Assembly: GCF_041435435.1 (NCBI RefSeq)
Contig: NZ_CP108494.1
Coordinates: forward strand, 6,110,501 to 6,174,500
Length of the DNA: 64,000 bases
Direction of reading: 5' to 3'
DNA from: Streptomyces sp. NBC_01241
GTDB lineage: Bacteria > Actinomycetota > Actinomycetes > Streptomycetales > Streptomycetaceae
Every line of letters starts with the position of its first letter. The first letter of the stretch is position 1. The notes below the pieces were generated by a model that made no database searches, was not told the origin of the DNA, and saw nothing but the letters and a program-made list of their open reading frames with translations. This document shows positions 1 to 8,645 of this stretch, in pieces. Position numbers and translations under genes: made by a program.

Positions 1-2
1 CC

Positions 3-500
3 GGCGACGTCCTGCCCGGTGTGGCGGATGTGGTCACCGAGGTCCATGTGGAGGCCGTCTTCGACGATGGGTCCCGGCTGGCGGTCGTGTCCGAGCCCAT
101 CGGCCACGGTGCCGGAGTCCGGCTGGGGGACAGCGCGCCCGGCGCCGTACTGCCCGCACCGGCGCACGCCGAGCCCGAACCCGCTCTGCGGCTGGCCGTG
201 CGCAACACCGCGACCGTCCCGGTCAGCGTCACCTCGCATTTCCACTTCTTCGAGGCCAACCCGCGACTCGACTTCGACCGGGCCGCGGCATACGGCATGC
301 GGCTGTGTGTTCCCGCCGGGTCGTCGGTCCGTTTCGACCCGGGCGGTGAGGCCGAGGTCGGTCTGTTGCCGATCGGCGGTGCTCGCATCGCGATCGGTTT
401 CGCGGGCCTGGTCGACGGCCCGCTGGACGCGCCCGGCGCGAAGGACGAGGCCCTGCGACGTGCGGCGGCCTGTGGCTATCTGGGAGCGGAGGACGCCTGA
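3..500 (+). CDS. Urease gamma/beta fusion subunit, C-terminal part (5' partial)
   Basis: The gene begins before the window. The visible frame opens with GDVLPGV, the usual joint between the urease gamma and beta domains, so this looks like a fused UreA-UreB chain of which the beta domain is complete (HFHFFEAN core motif in mid-domain). Gamma and beta subunits form the scaffold around catalytic UreC in the cytoplasm. A GTG at 21 falls inside the joint and is not taken as the start. The stop overlaps the ureC start by one base (TGATG), which implies translational coupling. The family call is secure. Whether the complex hydrolyses urea is less so, because no accessory genes (ureD/E/F/G) are visible downstream. 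Confidence 0.88.
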   Translation, partial: GDVLPGVADVVTEVHVEAVFDDGSRLAVVSEPIGHGAGVRLGDSAPGAVLPAPAHAEPEPALRLAVRNTATVPVSVTSHFHFFEANPRLDFDRAAAYGMRLCVPAGSSVRFDPGGEAEVGLLPIGGARIAIGFAGLVDGPLDAPGAKDEALRRAAACGYLGAEDA

Positions 501-2182
501 TGGACCCCTACGAATACGCATCGGTCCACGGACCGCGCGCCGGGGACCGGATCGTCCTCGGCGACTCCGGCCTGGTGGTGCGCGTCGAGTCGGACGCACA
601 GCAGCACGGCGACGAGTTCCTGGCCGGATTCGGAAAGACCGCGCGCGACGGGTTGCACCTCAAGGCCGCGGCCGTACGCGACACCTGTGACGTCGTCATC
701 AGCAATGTGCTGGTCATCGACGCGGTCCAGGGCATCCGGAAGGTCTCCATCGGCATCCGCGAAGGCCGGATCTGCTCGATCGGACGGGCCGGGAACCCGG
801 ACACGCTCGACGGCGTCGACGTCGTCGTCGGTACGGGCACCTCGATCGTCTCCGGCGAAGGCATGATCGCGACGGCCGGCGCCGTCGACACCCATGTCCA
901 TCTGCTCTCGCCGCGCATCATGGAGGCCTCGCTCGCCTCCGGCGTCACCACCGTCATCGGCCAGGAGTTCGGCCCGGTGTGGGGCGTCGGGGTCAACTCG
1001 CCGTGGGCGCTGCGCCACTCCTTCAACGCCTTCGACGCCTGGCCGGTCAACATCGGCTTCCTGGCGCGCGGTTCCTCCTCCGACGCCGCGCCCCTGGTGG
1101 AGGCGCTTGCCGAGGGGGGCGCGTCCGGCTTCAAGGTGCACGAGGACATGGGCGCGCACACCCGCGCACTCGACACCGCCCTGCGGGTCGCCGAGGAGCA
1201 CGACGTACAGGTCGCCCTGCACAGTGACGGGCTGAACGAATGCCTGTCCGTCGAGGACACCCTGCGTGTCCTGGACGGCCGGACGATCCACGCCTTCCAC
1301 ATCGAGGGCTGCGGCGGCGGACACGTACCGAACGTGCTCAAGATGGCGGGCGTCCCGAACGTCATCGGCTCCTCCACCAACCCGACCCTGCCGTTCGGCC
1401 GGGACGCGGTGGCCGAGCACTACGGGATGATCGTCTCCGTGCACGACCTCAAGACCGACCTGCCCGGTGACGCCGCCATGGCACGGGACCGGATCAGGGC
1501 CGGGACGATGGGCGCGGAGGACGTGCTGCACGACCTCGGCGCGATCGGTATCACCTCCTCCGACGCACAGGGGATGGGGCGCGCGGGCGAGACCGTACGC
1601 CGTACCTTCGCCATGGCCGGGAAGATGAAGGCCGAGCTGGGCCCGATGGAGGGCGACGGCCCGCACGACGACAACGCCCGGGTGCTGCGCTACATGGCGA
1701 AGCTGACGATCAATCCGGCCATCGCGCATGGTCTGGCGCACGAGATCGGCTCGATCGAGGTGGGCAAGCTCGCCGACATCGTGCTGTGGAAGCCGCAGTT
1801 CTTCGGGGCCAAGCCGCAGCTCGTGCTCAAGTCGGGCTTCCCGGCGTGGGGAGTGACGGGCGACCCCAACGCCGCGACCGACACCTGTGAACCGCTCGTC
1901 CTGGGACCGCTGTTCGGGGGGCACGGCGCGACCCCCGCGGACATCTCGGTGGCCTTTGTGGCGAAGGCGGCGACCGAGCTGGGCTCCGATCTGATACCGA
2001 CGCGACGCCGCCGGGTGGCCGTACGCGGCACTCGTGGGATCGGGCCGGCGGACCTGCGCCTCAACTCCCGTATCGGCGAGGTGGCAGTGGACGGGCGCAG
2101 CGGCCTGGTCACGCTGGACGGTGCCCCGATGCGCTCCGAGCCCGCCGAATCGATTTCTCTCAACCGCCTCTACTTCCTGTAA
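500..2182 (+). CDS. ureC: Urease alpha (catalytic) subunit, divergent paralogue
   Basis: 560 aa, near the usual ~570 aa. UreC hydrolyses urea at a two-nickel centre. By eye alignment with classical UreC all metal ligands are present: H132 and H134 (DTHVH), K212 (FKVHED, the lysine that is carbamylated), H241 (ALHSD), H267 (FHIEG) and D355 (SSDAQ). The mobile-flap Cys (classical VCHHLD) appears to be Val (VSVHDL, V314), while the flap His is kept (H315). About four residues are missing in the loop before residue 167. It is coupled to the gamma/beta gene and 27 bp ahead of an agmatine deiminase. This matches the second, atypical urease of Streptomyces rather than the canonical ureABCFGD operon. 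Activity would need maturation factors from elsewhere. Confidence 0.92.
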   Translation: MDPYEYASVHGPRAGDRIVLGDSGLVVRVESDAQQHGDEFLAGFGKTARDGLHLKAAAVRDTCDVVISNVLVIDAVQGIRKVSIGIREGRICSIGRAGNPDTLDGVDVVVGTGTSIVSGEGMIATAGAVDTHVHLLSPRIMEASLASGVTTVIGQEFGPVWGVGVNSPWALRHSFNAFDAWPVNIGFLARGSSSDAAPLVEALAEGGASGFKVHEDMGAHTRALDTALRVAEEHDVQVALHSDGLNECLSVEDTLRVLDGRTIHAFHIEGCGGGHVPNVLKMAGVPNVIGSSTNPTLPFGRDAVAEHYGMIVSVHDLKTDLPGDAAMARDRIRAGTMGAEDVLHDLGAIGITSSDAQGMGRAGETVRRTFAMAGKMKAELGPMEGDGPHDDNARVLRYMAKLTINPAIAHGLAHEIGSIEVGKLADIVLWKPQFFGAKPQLVLKSGFPAWGVTGDPNAATDTCEPLVLGPLFGGHGATPADISVAFVAKAATELGSDLIPTRRRRVAVRGTRGIGPADLRLNSRIGEVAVDGRSGLVTLDGAPMRSEPAESISLNRLYFL

Positions 2183-2209
2183 AAACACAGCCTTGAGGAG
2201 TCCGACGAC

Positions 2210-3235
2210 ATGACGTTCCGTATGCCGCCCGAGTGGGCCCCGCACGAGCGCACCTGGATGGCCTGGCCGGGCCCCAACGTCACCTTCTCCGGCGACGACC
2301 TCGCCGAGTCCCGCCAGGCATGGGCCGCGGTGGCCCGGGCCGTACGCCGCTTCGAGCCGGTCACCATGGTCGTCGGGCCCGGCCAGGCGGAGGACGCCCG
2401 TGGCCTCCTCGGCCCGGACATCGAGCTGGTCGAGCGCGAGCTGGACGACGCCTGGATGCGTGACATCGGCCCGACCTTCGTCACCGACGGCACCCGGCTG
2501 GCCGCCGTGGACTGGGTGTTCAACGGCTGGGGTGCACAGGACTGGGCCACCTGGGATCACGACGCGAAGATCGCTCGCCATGTCGCGGACCTCGCCGGGG
2601 TCCCCGTGCACAGCTCACCCCTCGTCAACGAGGGCGGCGGCATTCACGTCGACGGTGAAGGCACCGTCCTGCTCACCGAGACCGTGCAGCTCGGCCCCGA
2701 GCGCAACCCGGACTGGACCAAGGAGCTGGTCGAGGCCGAGATCCACGCCAAGCTCGGCACCACGAAGGCGATCTGGCTGCGGCGCGGCCTGACGGGCGAC
2801 TTCCCGCCGCACGGCTTCGGCACCCTCGGTCATGTCGACATCGTCGCCGCCTTCGCCGGACCCGGTGTGGTCGTCGTCCATACCCAGCCGGATCCGTCCC
2901 ACCCGGACCACGAGCTCTGCAAGGAGAACGTGCAGATGCTCAGGGCCCAGACGGACGCGCAGGGCCGCGCCCTGGAGGTCATCGAGGTCCCGGCCCCGAC
3001 CGTCGTGCAGGACGAGGAGGGTCAGTGGGTCGACTACTCGTACATCAACCACTACGTCTGCAACGGCGGCGTGGTGCTGTGCGCCTTCGACGATCCCCGT
3101 GACGAGAACGCCGCGGGCATCTTCCGTCGCCTCTACCCCGGCCGCGCGGTCACGCTGGTCGACGCCCGCACGATCTTCGCGGGCGGGGGCGGTATCCACT
3201 GCATCACTCAGCAGCAGCCTGCTGTAGGCGGCTGA
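2210..3235 (+). CDS. aguA: Agmatine deiminase family protein (PAD/AguA fold)
   Basis: 341 aa, full length for the family. AguA hydrolyses agmatine to N-carbamoylputrescine and ammonia. Visible family signatures are the N-terminal PPEWAPHERTWMAWP block, the DAWMRDIGP block near residue 80, the HVDIVAAF block near residue 210, and the catalytic Cys in GGGIHCITQQ close to the C terminus. A TTGAGGAG-like ribosome site lies ahead of the ATG. It follows the urease genes closely and is probably co-transcribed, so the two may act in one nitrogen-scavenging route in which agmatine deimination and urea hydrolysis both yield ammonia. That functional link is inference. Related peptidyl-arginine deiminases are the main alternative. 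Confidence 0.88.
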   Translation: MTFRMPPEWAPHERTWMAWPGPNVTFSGDDLAESRQAWAAVARAVRRFEPVTMVVGPGQAEDARGLLGPDIELVERELDDAWMRDIGPTFVTDGTRLAAVDWVFNGWGAQDWATWDHDAKIARHVADLAGVPVHSSPLVNEGGGIHVDGEGTVLLTETVQLGPERNPDWTKELVEAEIHAKLGTTKAIWLRRGLTGDFPPHGFGTLGHVDIVAAFAGPGVVVVHTQPDPSHPDHELCKENVQMLRAQTDAQGRALEVIEVPAPTVVQDEEGQWVDYSYINHYVCNGGVVLCAFDDPRDENAAGIFRRLYPGRAVTLVDARTIFAGGGGIHCITQQQPAVGG

Positions 3236-3292
3236 GCGGCGGATCCGGTAGAACGTACGGGTGAACGAGATGCTCTGCGCGGCGGCCGCAGC

Positions 3293-3898
3293 ATGACCCC
3301 GCCCTCCGCCCGGCGGCGCAATACGGCGCCGCCCCGTGAGTCCCTGCTCGCAGCCGCCATGGCCACCATCGCCGAGCGCGGGCTCGACGGGCTGACCATG
3401 GCGGGGCTCGGACGCGAGGTCGGGATGAGCAGCGGGCACCTTCTGTACTACTTCCGGACCAAGGACGAGCTCCTGCTGCAGACCCTGGAGTGGAGCGAGG
3501 GGCGCCTCGGCGCCGAGCGCAGCGCCCTGCTCTCCCAGCAGGCCCCCGCCGCCGAGCGGCTCGACCACTATGTGGATCTGTACGTCCCCGAAGGACCGCG
3601 CGACCCCCATTGGGCGCTCTGGCTGGAGGTCTGGAACCGCTCGCAGAACGCCGACGCCGACGCCCGCGGTCGGCAGGCCGCCATCGAGGGGGCCTGGCAC
3701 CGGGACTTGGTGGCGCTGCTCGCCGAGGGCGTTTCGCGGGGGGAATTCCGCGCCGTGGACCCGGACCGGTTCGCCACCCGATTGCGCGCCCTGCTCGACG
3801 GCTTCAGCGTCCATGTCGTCGTCGGCATACCGGGTACGGGACGTGAGCAAGTCCTCTCCCACGTAAGGGAGTTCCTTCAGAGCTCGCTGCTTCCCTGA
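3293..3898 (+). CDS. TetR/BetI-type transcriptional regulator
   Basis: 201 aa. An N-terminal TetR helix-turn-helix lies at residues ~18-60 (TIAERGLDGLTMAGLGREVG followed by SGHLLYYFRTKDELL). The H-LLYYF-TKDELL recognition helix is typical of the BetI/TetR_C6 subgroup, which often controls polyamine, betaine or amine catabolism. The rest is a helical ligand domain. It sits 57 bp after the agmatine deiminase gene and ahead of an MFS permease, so it may regulate either neighbour. No operator could be picked out with confidence. The ATG at 3293 gives the expected short basic tail before the HTH. Confidence 0.85.
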   Translation: MTPPSARRRNTAPPRESLLAAAMATIAERGLDGLTMAGLGREVGMSSGHLLYYFRTKDELLLQTLEWSEGRLGAERSALLSQQAPAAERLDHYVDLYVPEGPRDPHWALWLEVWNRSQNADADARGRQAAIEGAWHRDLVALLAEGVSRGEFRAVDPDRFATRLRALLDGFSVHVVVGIPGTGREQVLSHVREFLQSSLLP

Positions 3899-3979
3899 AC
3901 GCAACGCACATAAGTACGCGTGATCGTTGCCCGCCCGGTTCTTGTTGCGCTCCCGGCTGTTCGGGCACGGTGACGGACC

Positions 3980-5314
3980 ATGGGACGAGAGCAGTGGAAG
4001 AAAATCTGGGTCGGCTCCGCCGGCAACATGGTCGAGTGGTTCGACTGGTTCGTGTACGCGACCTTCGCGGTCTACTTCGCGGACTCGTTCTTCCCCGCGG
4101 GCAATGAGACCGCCAACCTCATGAACACCATGGGGATCTTCGCCGTCGGTTTCTTCATGAGGCCCGTCGGCGGGTGGCTGCTAGGCCGGATCGGTGACCG
4201 CAGGGGCCGTAAGGCCGCGCTCACCCTCACCGTCACCCTCATGTCGGCCTCCGCGATCCTCATCGCCGTCGCGCCGACGTACGACGTCGCGGGCTACGGC
4301 GGCGTCGCCGTCCTGCTGGTGGCCCGGCTCCTGCAGGGCCTCTCCGTCGGCGGCGAGTACGCCGCCAGCGCCACGTACCTGACCGAGGCCTCCGCACCCC
4401 ACCGGCGCGGCTTCGCCTCCAGCTTCCAGTACGTGTCCATGACCGCCGGACAACTCGTCGGCCTCGGCCTCCAGATCGTCCTCCAGCGCAATATGTCCGA
4501 TGCCGCGCTGCACAGCTGGGGCTGGCGCATCCCGTTTATCGTCGGCGCGCTCGGCGCCGCAATCGTCTTCTACCTGCGCCGCTCGATGCTGGAGACCGAG
4601 GTCTACGCGGAGTCCGGCGCCGCCGAGCAGGAGGACCGCGGCACCCTGAAGGCGCTGTGGCGGCACAAACGCGAGGCGTTCCTCGTGATGGCGCTGACCA
4701 TGGGCGGGACCGTCGCGTACTACACGTACACGACCTACCTCACCAAGTTCCTCTCCAAGAGCGCCGGCATGGAGAAGTCCACCGCCTCGCTCGTCAGCTT
4801 CTGCGCCCTGTTCGTCTTCATGTGCATCCAGCCGCTGGCCGGAATGCTCTCCGACCGGATCGGCCGCCGCCCGCTGCTGATCACCTTCGCCGTCGGCTCC
4901 ACGTTCCTGACCGTGCCGATCATGACGATGCTCAAGCACGCCGGCACCTTCTGGCCCGCCCTCGGCCTGGCGCTCCTCGCCCTGGTCGTCGTCACCGGAT
5001 ACACCTCGATCAACGCCTGCGTGAAGGCCGAACTCTTCCCGACCGGCATCCGCGCCCTGGGCGTCGCCCTCCCGTACGCCATCGCCAACGCGCTCTTCGG
5101 CGGCACCGCCGAATACGTGGCGCTCTGGTTCAAGAAGGCCGGCATCGAGTCCGGCTTCTACTGGTATGTCGCCGGGTGTGCCGCGGTCTCCCTGATCGTC
5201 TACCTGGCCATGCGCGAGACCCGCGACATCGACCTGGGCCGGGTCGGCGCCGGCAAGCGCGGACAGGAGCGCTCGGAGCCGTCCGGAGCGACCACCGTCA
5301 CGCCCGCATCCTGA
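3980..5314 (+). CDS. MFS transporter, metabolite:H+ symporter (MHS) family
   Basis: 444 aa with about 12 hydrophobic segments. The N-terminal WFDWFVYA stretch, the loop 2-3 signature GRIGDRRGRKAA (residues ~69-80) and the RLLQGLSVGGEYA motif are typical of the MHS family (alpha-ketoglutarate, proline/betaine and shikimate permeases). A second half-motif DRIGRRP is near residue 295. It acts in the cytoplasmic membrane as a proton-coupled importer of a small organic anion or zwitterion. Substrate cannot be read from sequence. The upstream deiminase/TetR genes hint at a polyamine-related compound, but that is only context. A hairpin terminator follows 8 bp after the stop. Confidence 0.87.
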   Translation: MGREQWKKIWVGSAGNMVEWFDWFVYATFAVYFADSFFPAGNETANLMNTMGIFAVGFFMRPVGGWLLGRIGDRRGRKAALTLTVTLMSASAILIAVAPTYDVAGYGGVAVLLVARLLQGLSVGGEYAASATYLTEASAPHRRGFASSFQYVSMTAGQLVGLGLQIVLQRNMSDAALHSWGWRIPFIVGALGAAIVFYLRRSMLETEVYAESGAAEQEDRGTLKALWRHKREAFLVMALTMGGTVAYYTYTTYLTKFLSKSAGMEKSTASLVSFCALFVFMCIQPLAGMLSDRIGRRPLLITFAVGSTFLTVPIMTMLKHAGTFWPALGLALLALVVVTGYTSINACVKAELFPTGIRALGVALPYAIANALFGGTAEYVALWFKKAGIESGFYWYVAGCAAVSLIVYLAMRETRDIDLGRVGAGKRGQERSEPSGATTVTPAS

Positions 5315-5322
5315 GACGGGGC

Positions 5323-5364
5323 AGGGCACGGAGGTGGCCCTGTGCAAGACTGCCTCCGTGCCCT
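5323..5364 (+). terminator. Hairpin terminator of the MFS gene
   Basis: Perfect 12-bp inverted repeat, AGGGCACGGAGG at 5323-5334 and its complement at 5353-5364, with an 18-nt loop, just after the MFS stop codon. There is no T-run, which is common for Streptomyces terminators. The GGAGG in its left arm followed by GTG at 5342 mimics a translation start; I attribute it to the hairpin. Confidence 0.6.
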
Positions 5365-5408
5365 CGTTCGTCATGATTATTGGCAACAGGCGCGCCGGTC
5401 CGCAGTGA
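5358..5408 (+). CDS. Candidate leader peptide ahead of cimA (16 aa)
   Basis: A 16-codon frame from GTG 5358 (or 11 codons from ATG 5373) encodes MPSFVMIIGNRRAGPQ. It contains adjacent isoleucine codons (ATT ATT) inside a V-M-I-I run followed by G-N-R-R, and resembles the branched-chain leader peptides known ahead of Streptomyces ilv/leu genes. It ends 56 bp before a strong intrinsic terminator that lies upstream of cimA, a gene feeding isoleucine synthesis. This is the arrangement expected for ribosome-mediated attenuation. No strong ribosome site precedes the GTG other than the GGAGG in the hairpin arm, so translation is unproven. Confidence 0.35.
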   Translation: MPSFVMIIGNRRAGPQ

Positions 5409-5464
5409 CCGCCCCGTACCACCTACGTGCGGCGCGGCCACCGTGCCCCAGACCCGCGCGCAGA

Positions 5465-5490
5465 CCTCTCGCACCCGCGAGGGGTTTTTT
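5465..5490 (+). terminator. Intrinsic terminator, possible cimA attenuator
   Basis: CCTCTCGC (5465-5472), loop ACCC, GCGAGGGG (5477-5484) and then six T's and CGTTTT. It is a canonical Rho-independent terminator, unusual in this GC-rich setting. It lies 100 bp after the MFS terminator and about 100 bp before the cimA start, so it probably acts on the cimA leader transcript. A G/C-rich segment at about 5424-5460 can fold into a preceding stem. Confidence 0.65.
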
Positions 5491-5593
5491 CGTTTTCCGG
5501 CCCTCACCTCGGCCGGGGCGAGGCGCGCGGGATGATGGGGGCAAGTGGAGCCAGATCGTCCGGATCCACTCATCCGACAGGAGTCAGACCAGC

Positions 5594-7201
5594 ATGACCA
5601 CCAAGGCCAAGGCCAGCGACGACAGTTTCCACGTCTTCGACACCACACTGCGCGACGGGGCCCAGCGTGAAGGCATCAACCTGACGGTCGCGGACAAGCT
5701 GACCATTGCCCGGCACCTGGACAACTTCGGCGTGGGCTTCATCGAGGGCGGCTGGCCCGGCGCCAACCCCCGGGACACCGAGTTCTTCGCCCGCGCCCAG
5801 CAGGAGATCGAGTTCGAGAACGCCCAGCTGGTCGCCTTCGGCGCGACCCGCCGGGCCGGTGGCAAGGCCGCCGAGGACCCCCAGGTCAAGGCACTGCTGG
5901 AGTCCGGCGCCCCGGTGATCACGCTGGTCGCCAAGTCCCACGACCGCCATGTGGAACTCGCCCTGCGCACCACCCTCGAAGAGAACCTGGAGATGGTCCG
6001 CGACACCGTCTCCTTCCTGCGCGAGCAGGGCCGCCGGGTCTTCGTCGACTGCGAGCACTTCTTCGACGGCTACCGCGCCAACCCCGAGTACGCCAAGGCC
6101 GTCGTCCGGGCCGCCGCCGAGGCCGGCGCCGATGTCGTCATCCTCTGCGACACCAACGGCGGCATGCTCCCCGCGCAGGTCACGGCCGTCGTCTCCACCG
6201 TGCTCGCCGACACCGGCGCCCGGCTCGGCATCCACGCCCAGGACGACACCGGCTGCGCCGTCGCCAACACCCTCGCCGCCGTCGACGCGGGCGCCACCCA
6301 CGTCCAGTGCACCGCCAACGGCTACGGCGAACGGGTCGGCAACGCCAACCTCTTCCCCGTCGTCGCCGCCCTGGAACTCAAGTACGGCAAGACCGTCCTC
6401 CCCGAGGGTGCGCTCGCCGACATGACCCGCGTCTCCCACGCGATCGCCGAGGTCGTCAATCTGACGCCCTCCACCCACCAGCCCTATGTGGGGGTTTCCG
6501 CCTTCGCCCACAAGGCCGGACTGCACGCCTCCGCGATCAAGGTCGACCCGGACCTGTACCAGCACATCGACCCCGCGCTGGTCGGCAACACCATGCGGAT
6601 GCTGGTCTCCGACATGGCCGGCCGTGCCTCCATCGAGCTCAAGGGCAAGGAGCTCGGCATCGACCTCGGCGGCGACCGCGAACTCGTCGGCCGCGTCGTC
6701 GAACGCGTCAAGGAGCGCGAACTCAAGGGCTATACGTACGAGGCCGCCGATGCCTCCTTCGAACTGCTGCTGCGCGCCGAGGCGGAGGGCCGGGCACGCA
6801 GCTACTTCCGTACCGAGTCCTGGCGTGCCATCGTCGAGGACCGCCCCGACGGGACGCACGCCAACGAGGCGACCGTGAAGCTCTGGGCCAACGGCGAGCG
6901 CATCGTCGCCACCGCCGAGGGCAACGGCCCGGTCAACGCACTCGACCGGGCGCTGCGCGTCGCGCTGGAACGGATCTACCCGCAGCTCGCCAAGCTGGAA
7001 CTGGTCGACTACAAGGTCCGCATCCTCGAAGGCCGGACCGGCACCGAGTCCACCACCCGAGTCCTCATCACCACGGGCGACGGCAGCGGCGACTGGGCGA
7101 CCGTGGGCGTAGCGGAGAACGTTATCGCGGCCTCCTGGCAGGCGCTGGAGGACGCGTACACGTACGGGCTGCTGCGCGCCGGGGTCGAGCCCACGGAGTA
7201 G
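5594..7201 (+). CDS. cimA: Citramalate synthase (LeuA/CimA family)
   Basis: 535 aa. CimA condenses pyruvate and acetyl-CoA to (R)-citramalate, giving a threonine-independent path to 2-oxobutyrate and isoleucine. The N-terminal TIM barrel shows FDTTLRDGAQREGI (the R-D pair binds substrate and metal), GWPGANP, the CDTNGG motif and the metal site GIHAQDDTGCAVAN; a LeuA-type regulatory domain fills the last ~110 residues. FDTTLRDGAQREG with the CimA-type HSH-equivalent region favours citramalate over isopropylmalate synthase. The ATG at 5594 was chosen because CAGGAG lies 10 bp upstream and the frame upstream crosses a terminator. A large hairpin follows the stop. Leucine or isoleucine feedback through the C-terminal domain is expected from the family. 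Confidence 0.9.
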   Translation: MTTKAKASDDSFHVFDTTLRDGAQREGINLTVADKLTIARHLDNFGVGFIEGGWPGANPRDTEFFARAQQEIEFENAQLVAFGATRRAGGKAAEDPQVKALLESGAPVITLVAKSHDRHVELALRTTLEENLEMVRDTVSFLREQGRRVFVDCEHFFDGYRANPEYAKAVVRAAAEAGADVVILCDTNGGMLPAQVTAVVSTVLADTGARLGIHAQDDTGCAVANTLAAVDAGATHVQCTANGYGERVGNANLFPVVAALELKYGKTVLPEGALADMTRVSHAIAEVVNLTPSTHQPYVGVSAFAHKAGLHASAIKVDPDLYQHIDPALVGNTMRMLVSDMAGRASIELKGKELGIDLGGDRELVGRVVERVKERELKGYTYEAADASFELLLRAEAEGRARSYFRTESWRAIVEDRPDGTHANEATVKLWANGERIVATAEGNGPVNALDRALRVALERIYPQLAKLELVDYKVRILEGRTGTESTTRVLITTGDGSGDWATVGVAENVIAASWQALEDAYTYGLLRAGVEPTE

Positions 7202-7211
7202 CGGAGTCGCT

Positions 7212-7259
7212 CCTCGGCCGCCGGGCGGGCCCGGCCCCGGGCCCGTCCGGCGGCCGAGG
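7212..7259 (+). terminator. Hairpin terminator after cimA
   Basis: Perfect 13-bp arms CCTCGGCCGCCGG (7212-7224) and complement (7247-7259) with additional pairing of the CGGGCCC-type interior. It starts 11 bp after the cimA stop. No T-run. Confidence 0.7.
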
Positions 7260-7350
7260 AATGTGAGCCACCGGGTGCATTCAGAACCTGAACGCATAAC
7301 GCAACCTGCCCGTACGGGAAATGGGTACGGACCAATGTCGGCGTGAAGTA

Positions 7351-7379
7351 TTGACGGCAGTGTTCCAGCGGGGTTAACT
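7351..7379 (+). promoter_or_regulatory. Possible promoter of the lacI-type gene
   Basis: TTGACG at 7351-7356 is a good -35 match; 17 bp on, TTAACT at 7374-7379 is a weak -10. It lies about 85 bp ahead of the regulator start and directly before the 12-bp repeats at 7392-7427, which could be the operator. Confidence 0.4.
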
Positions 7380-7391
7380 CACGCCGCAACG

Positions 7392-7427
7392 CCGGTACCG
7401 GTTCCGGTACCGGTTGCGGTACCGGTT
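7392..7427 (+). repeat. Three tandem 12-bp units ahead of the LacI regulator
   Basis: CCGGTACCGGTT twice, then GCGGTACCGGTT, with no gap. Each unit contains the palindrome CCGGTACCGG or a close variant. It lies between the putative promoter and the regulator start, so it could be an autoregulatory operator array, or simply a slippage product like the other repeats in this cluster. Confidence 0.75.
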
Positions 7428-7463
7428 TCAGCTCCCTGTCGCGCCTTGTCCTGGAGGCCCCCG

Positions 7464-8438
<975 letters not shown>

Positions 8439-8484
8439 CGGTCCGGCCGGCATCCCCGGCCGCCTGCCCCTTCCGCAAGCTCCC

Positions 8485-8574
8485 CCGCACCACCGGCCCC
8501 GCCTGCACCACTGGTATCGCCCGTACCACTGGCACCGTCCGCACCATCGGCACCACCCGCACCGCCCCGTACCG
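8485..8574 (+). repeat. Degenerate 18-bp tandem repeat in the lacI-SBP gap
   Basis: Five head-to-tail 18-bp units of the pattern CCGCACCACTGGCACCGC (units begin at 8485, 8503, 8521, 8539 and 8557) with scattered substitutions. The 207-bp gap between the regulator and the binding-protein gene is otherwise C-rich and without a recognisable gene. The plus strand is pyrimidine-biased. Confidence 0.8.
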
Positions 8575-8645
8575 CCTGTACCCGGCGCGCCGAGCGCTGC
8601 CCATTTCCCGGATCTCCCAGACCCGCAGTCCCTCATGGAGTCGCC

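Noticed and set aside
5342..5593. N-terminal extension of cimA from GTG 5342
   Set aside because: It would have to read through a T6 intrinsic terminator; the GGAGG before it is part of a perfect terminator stem, and homologous CimA starts at 5594.
8485..8574. Possible CRISPR array
   Set aside because: Units are 18 bp and adjoin without spacers, and no cas genes are near.
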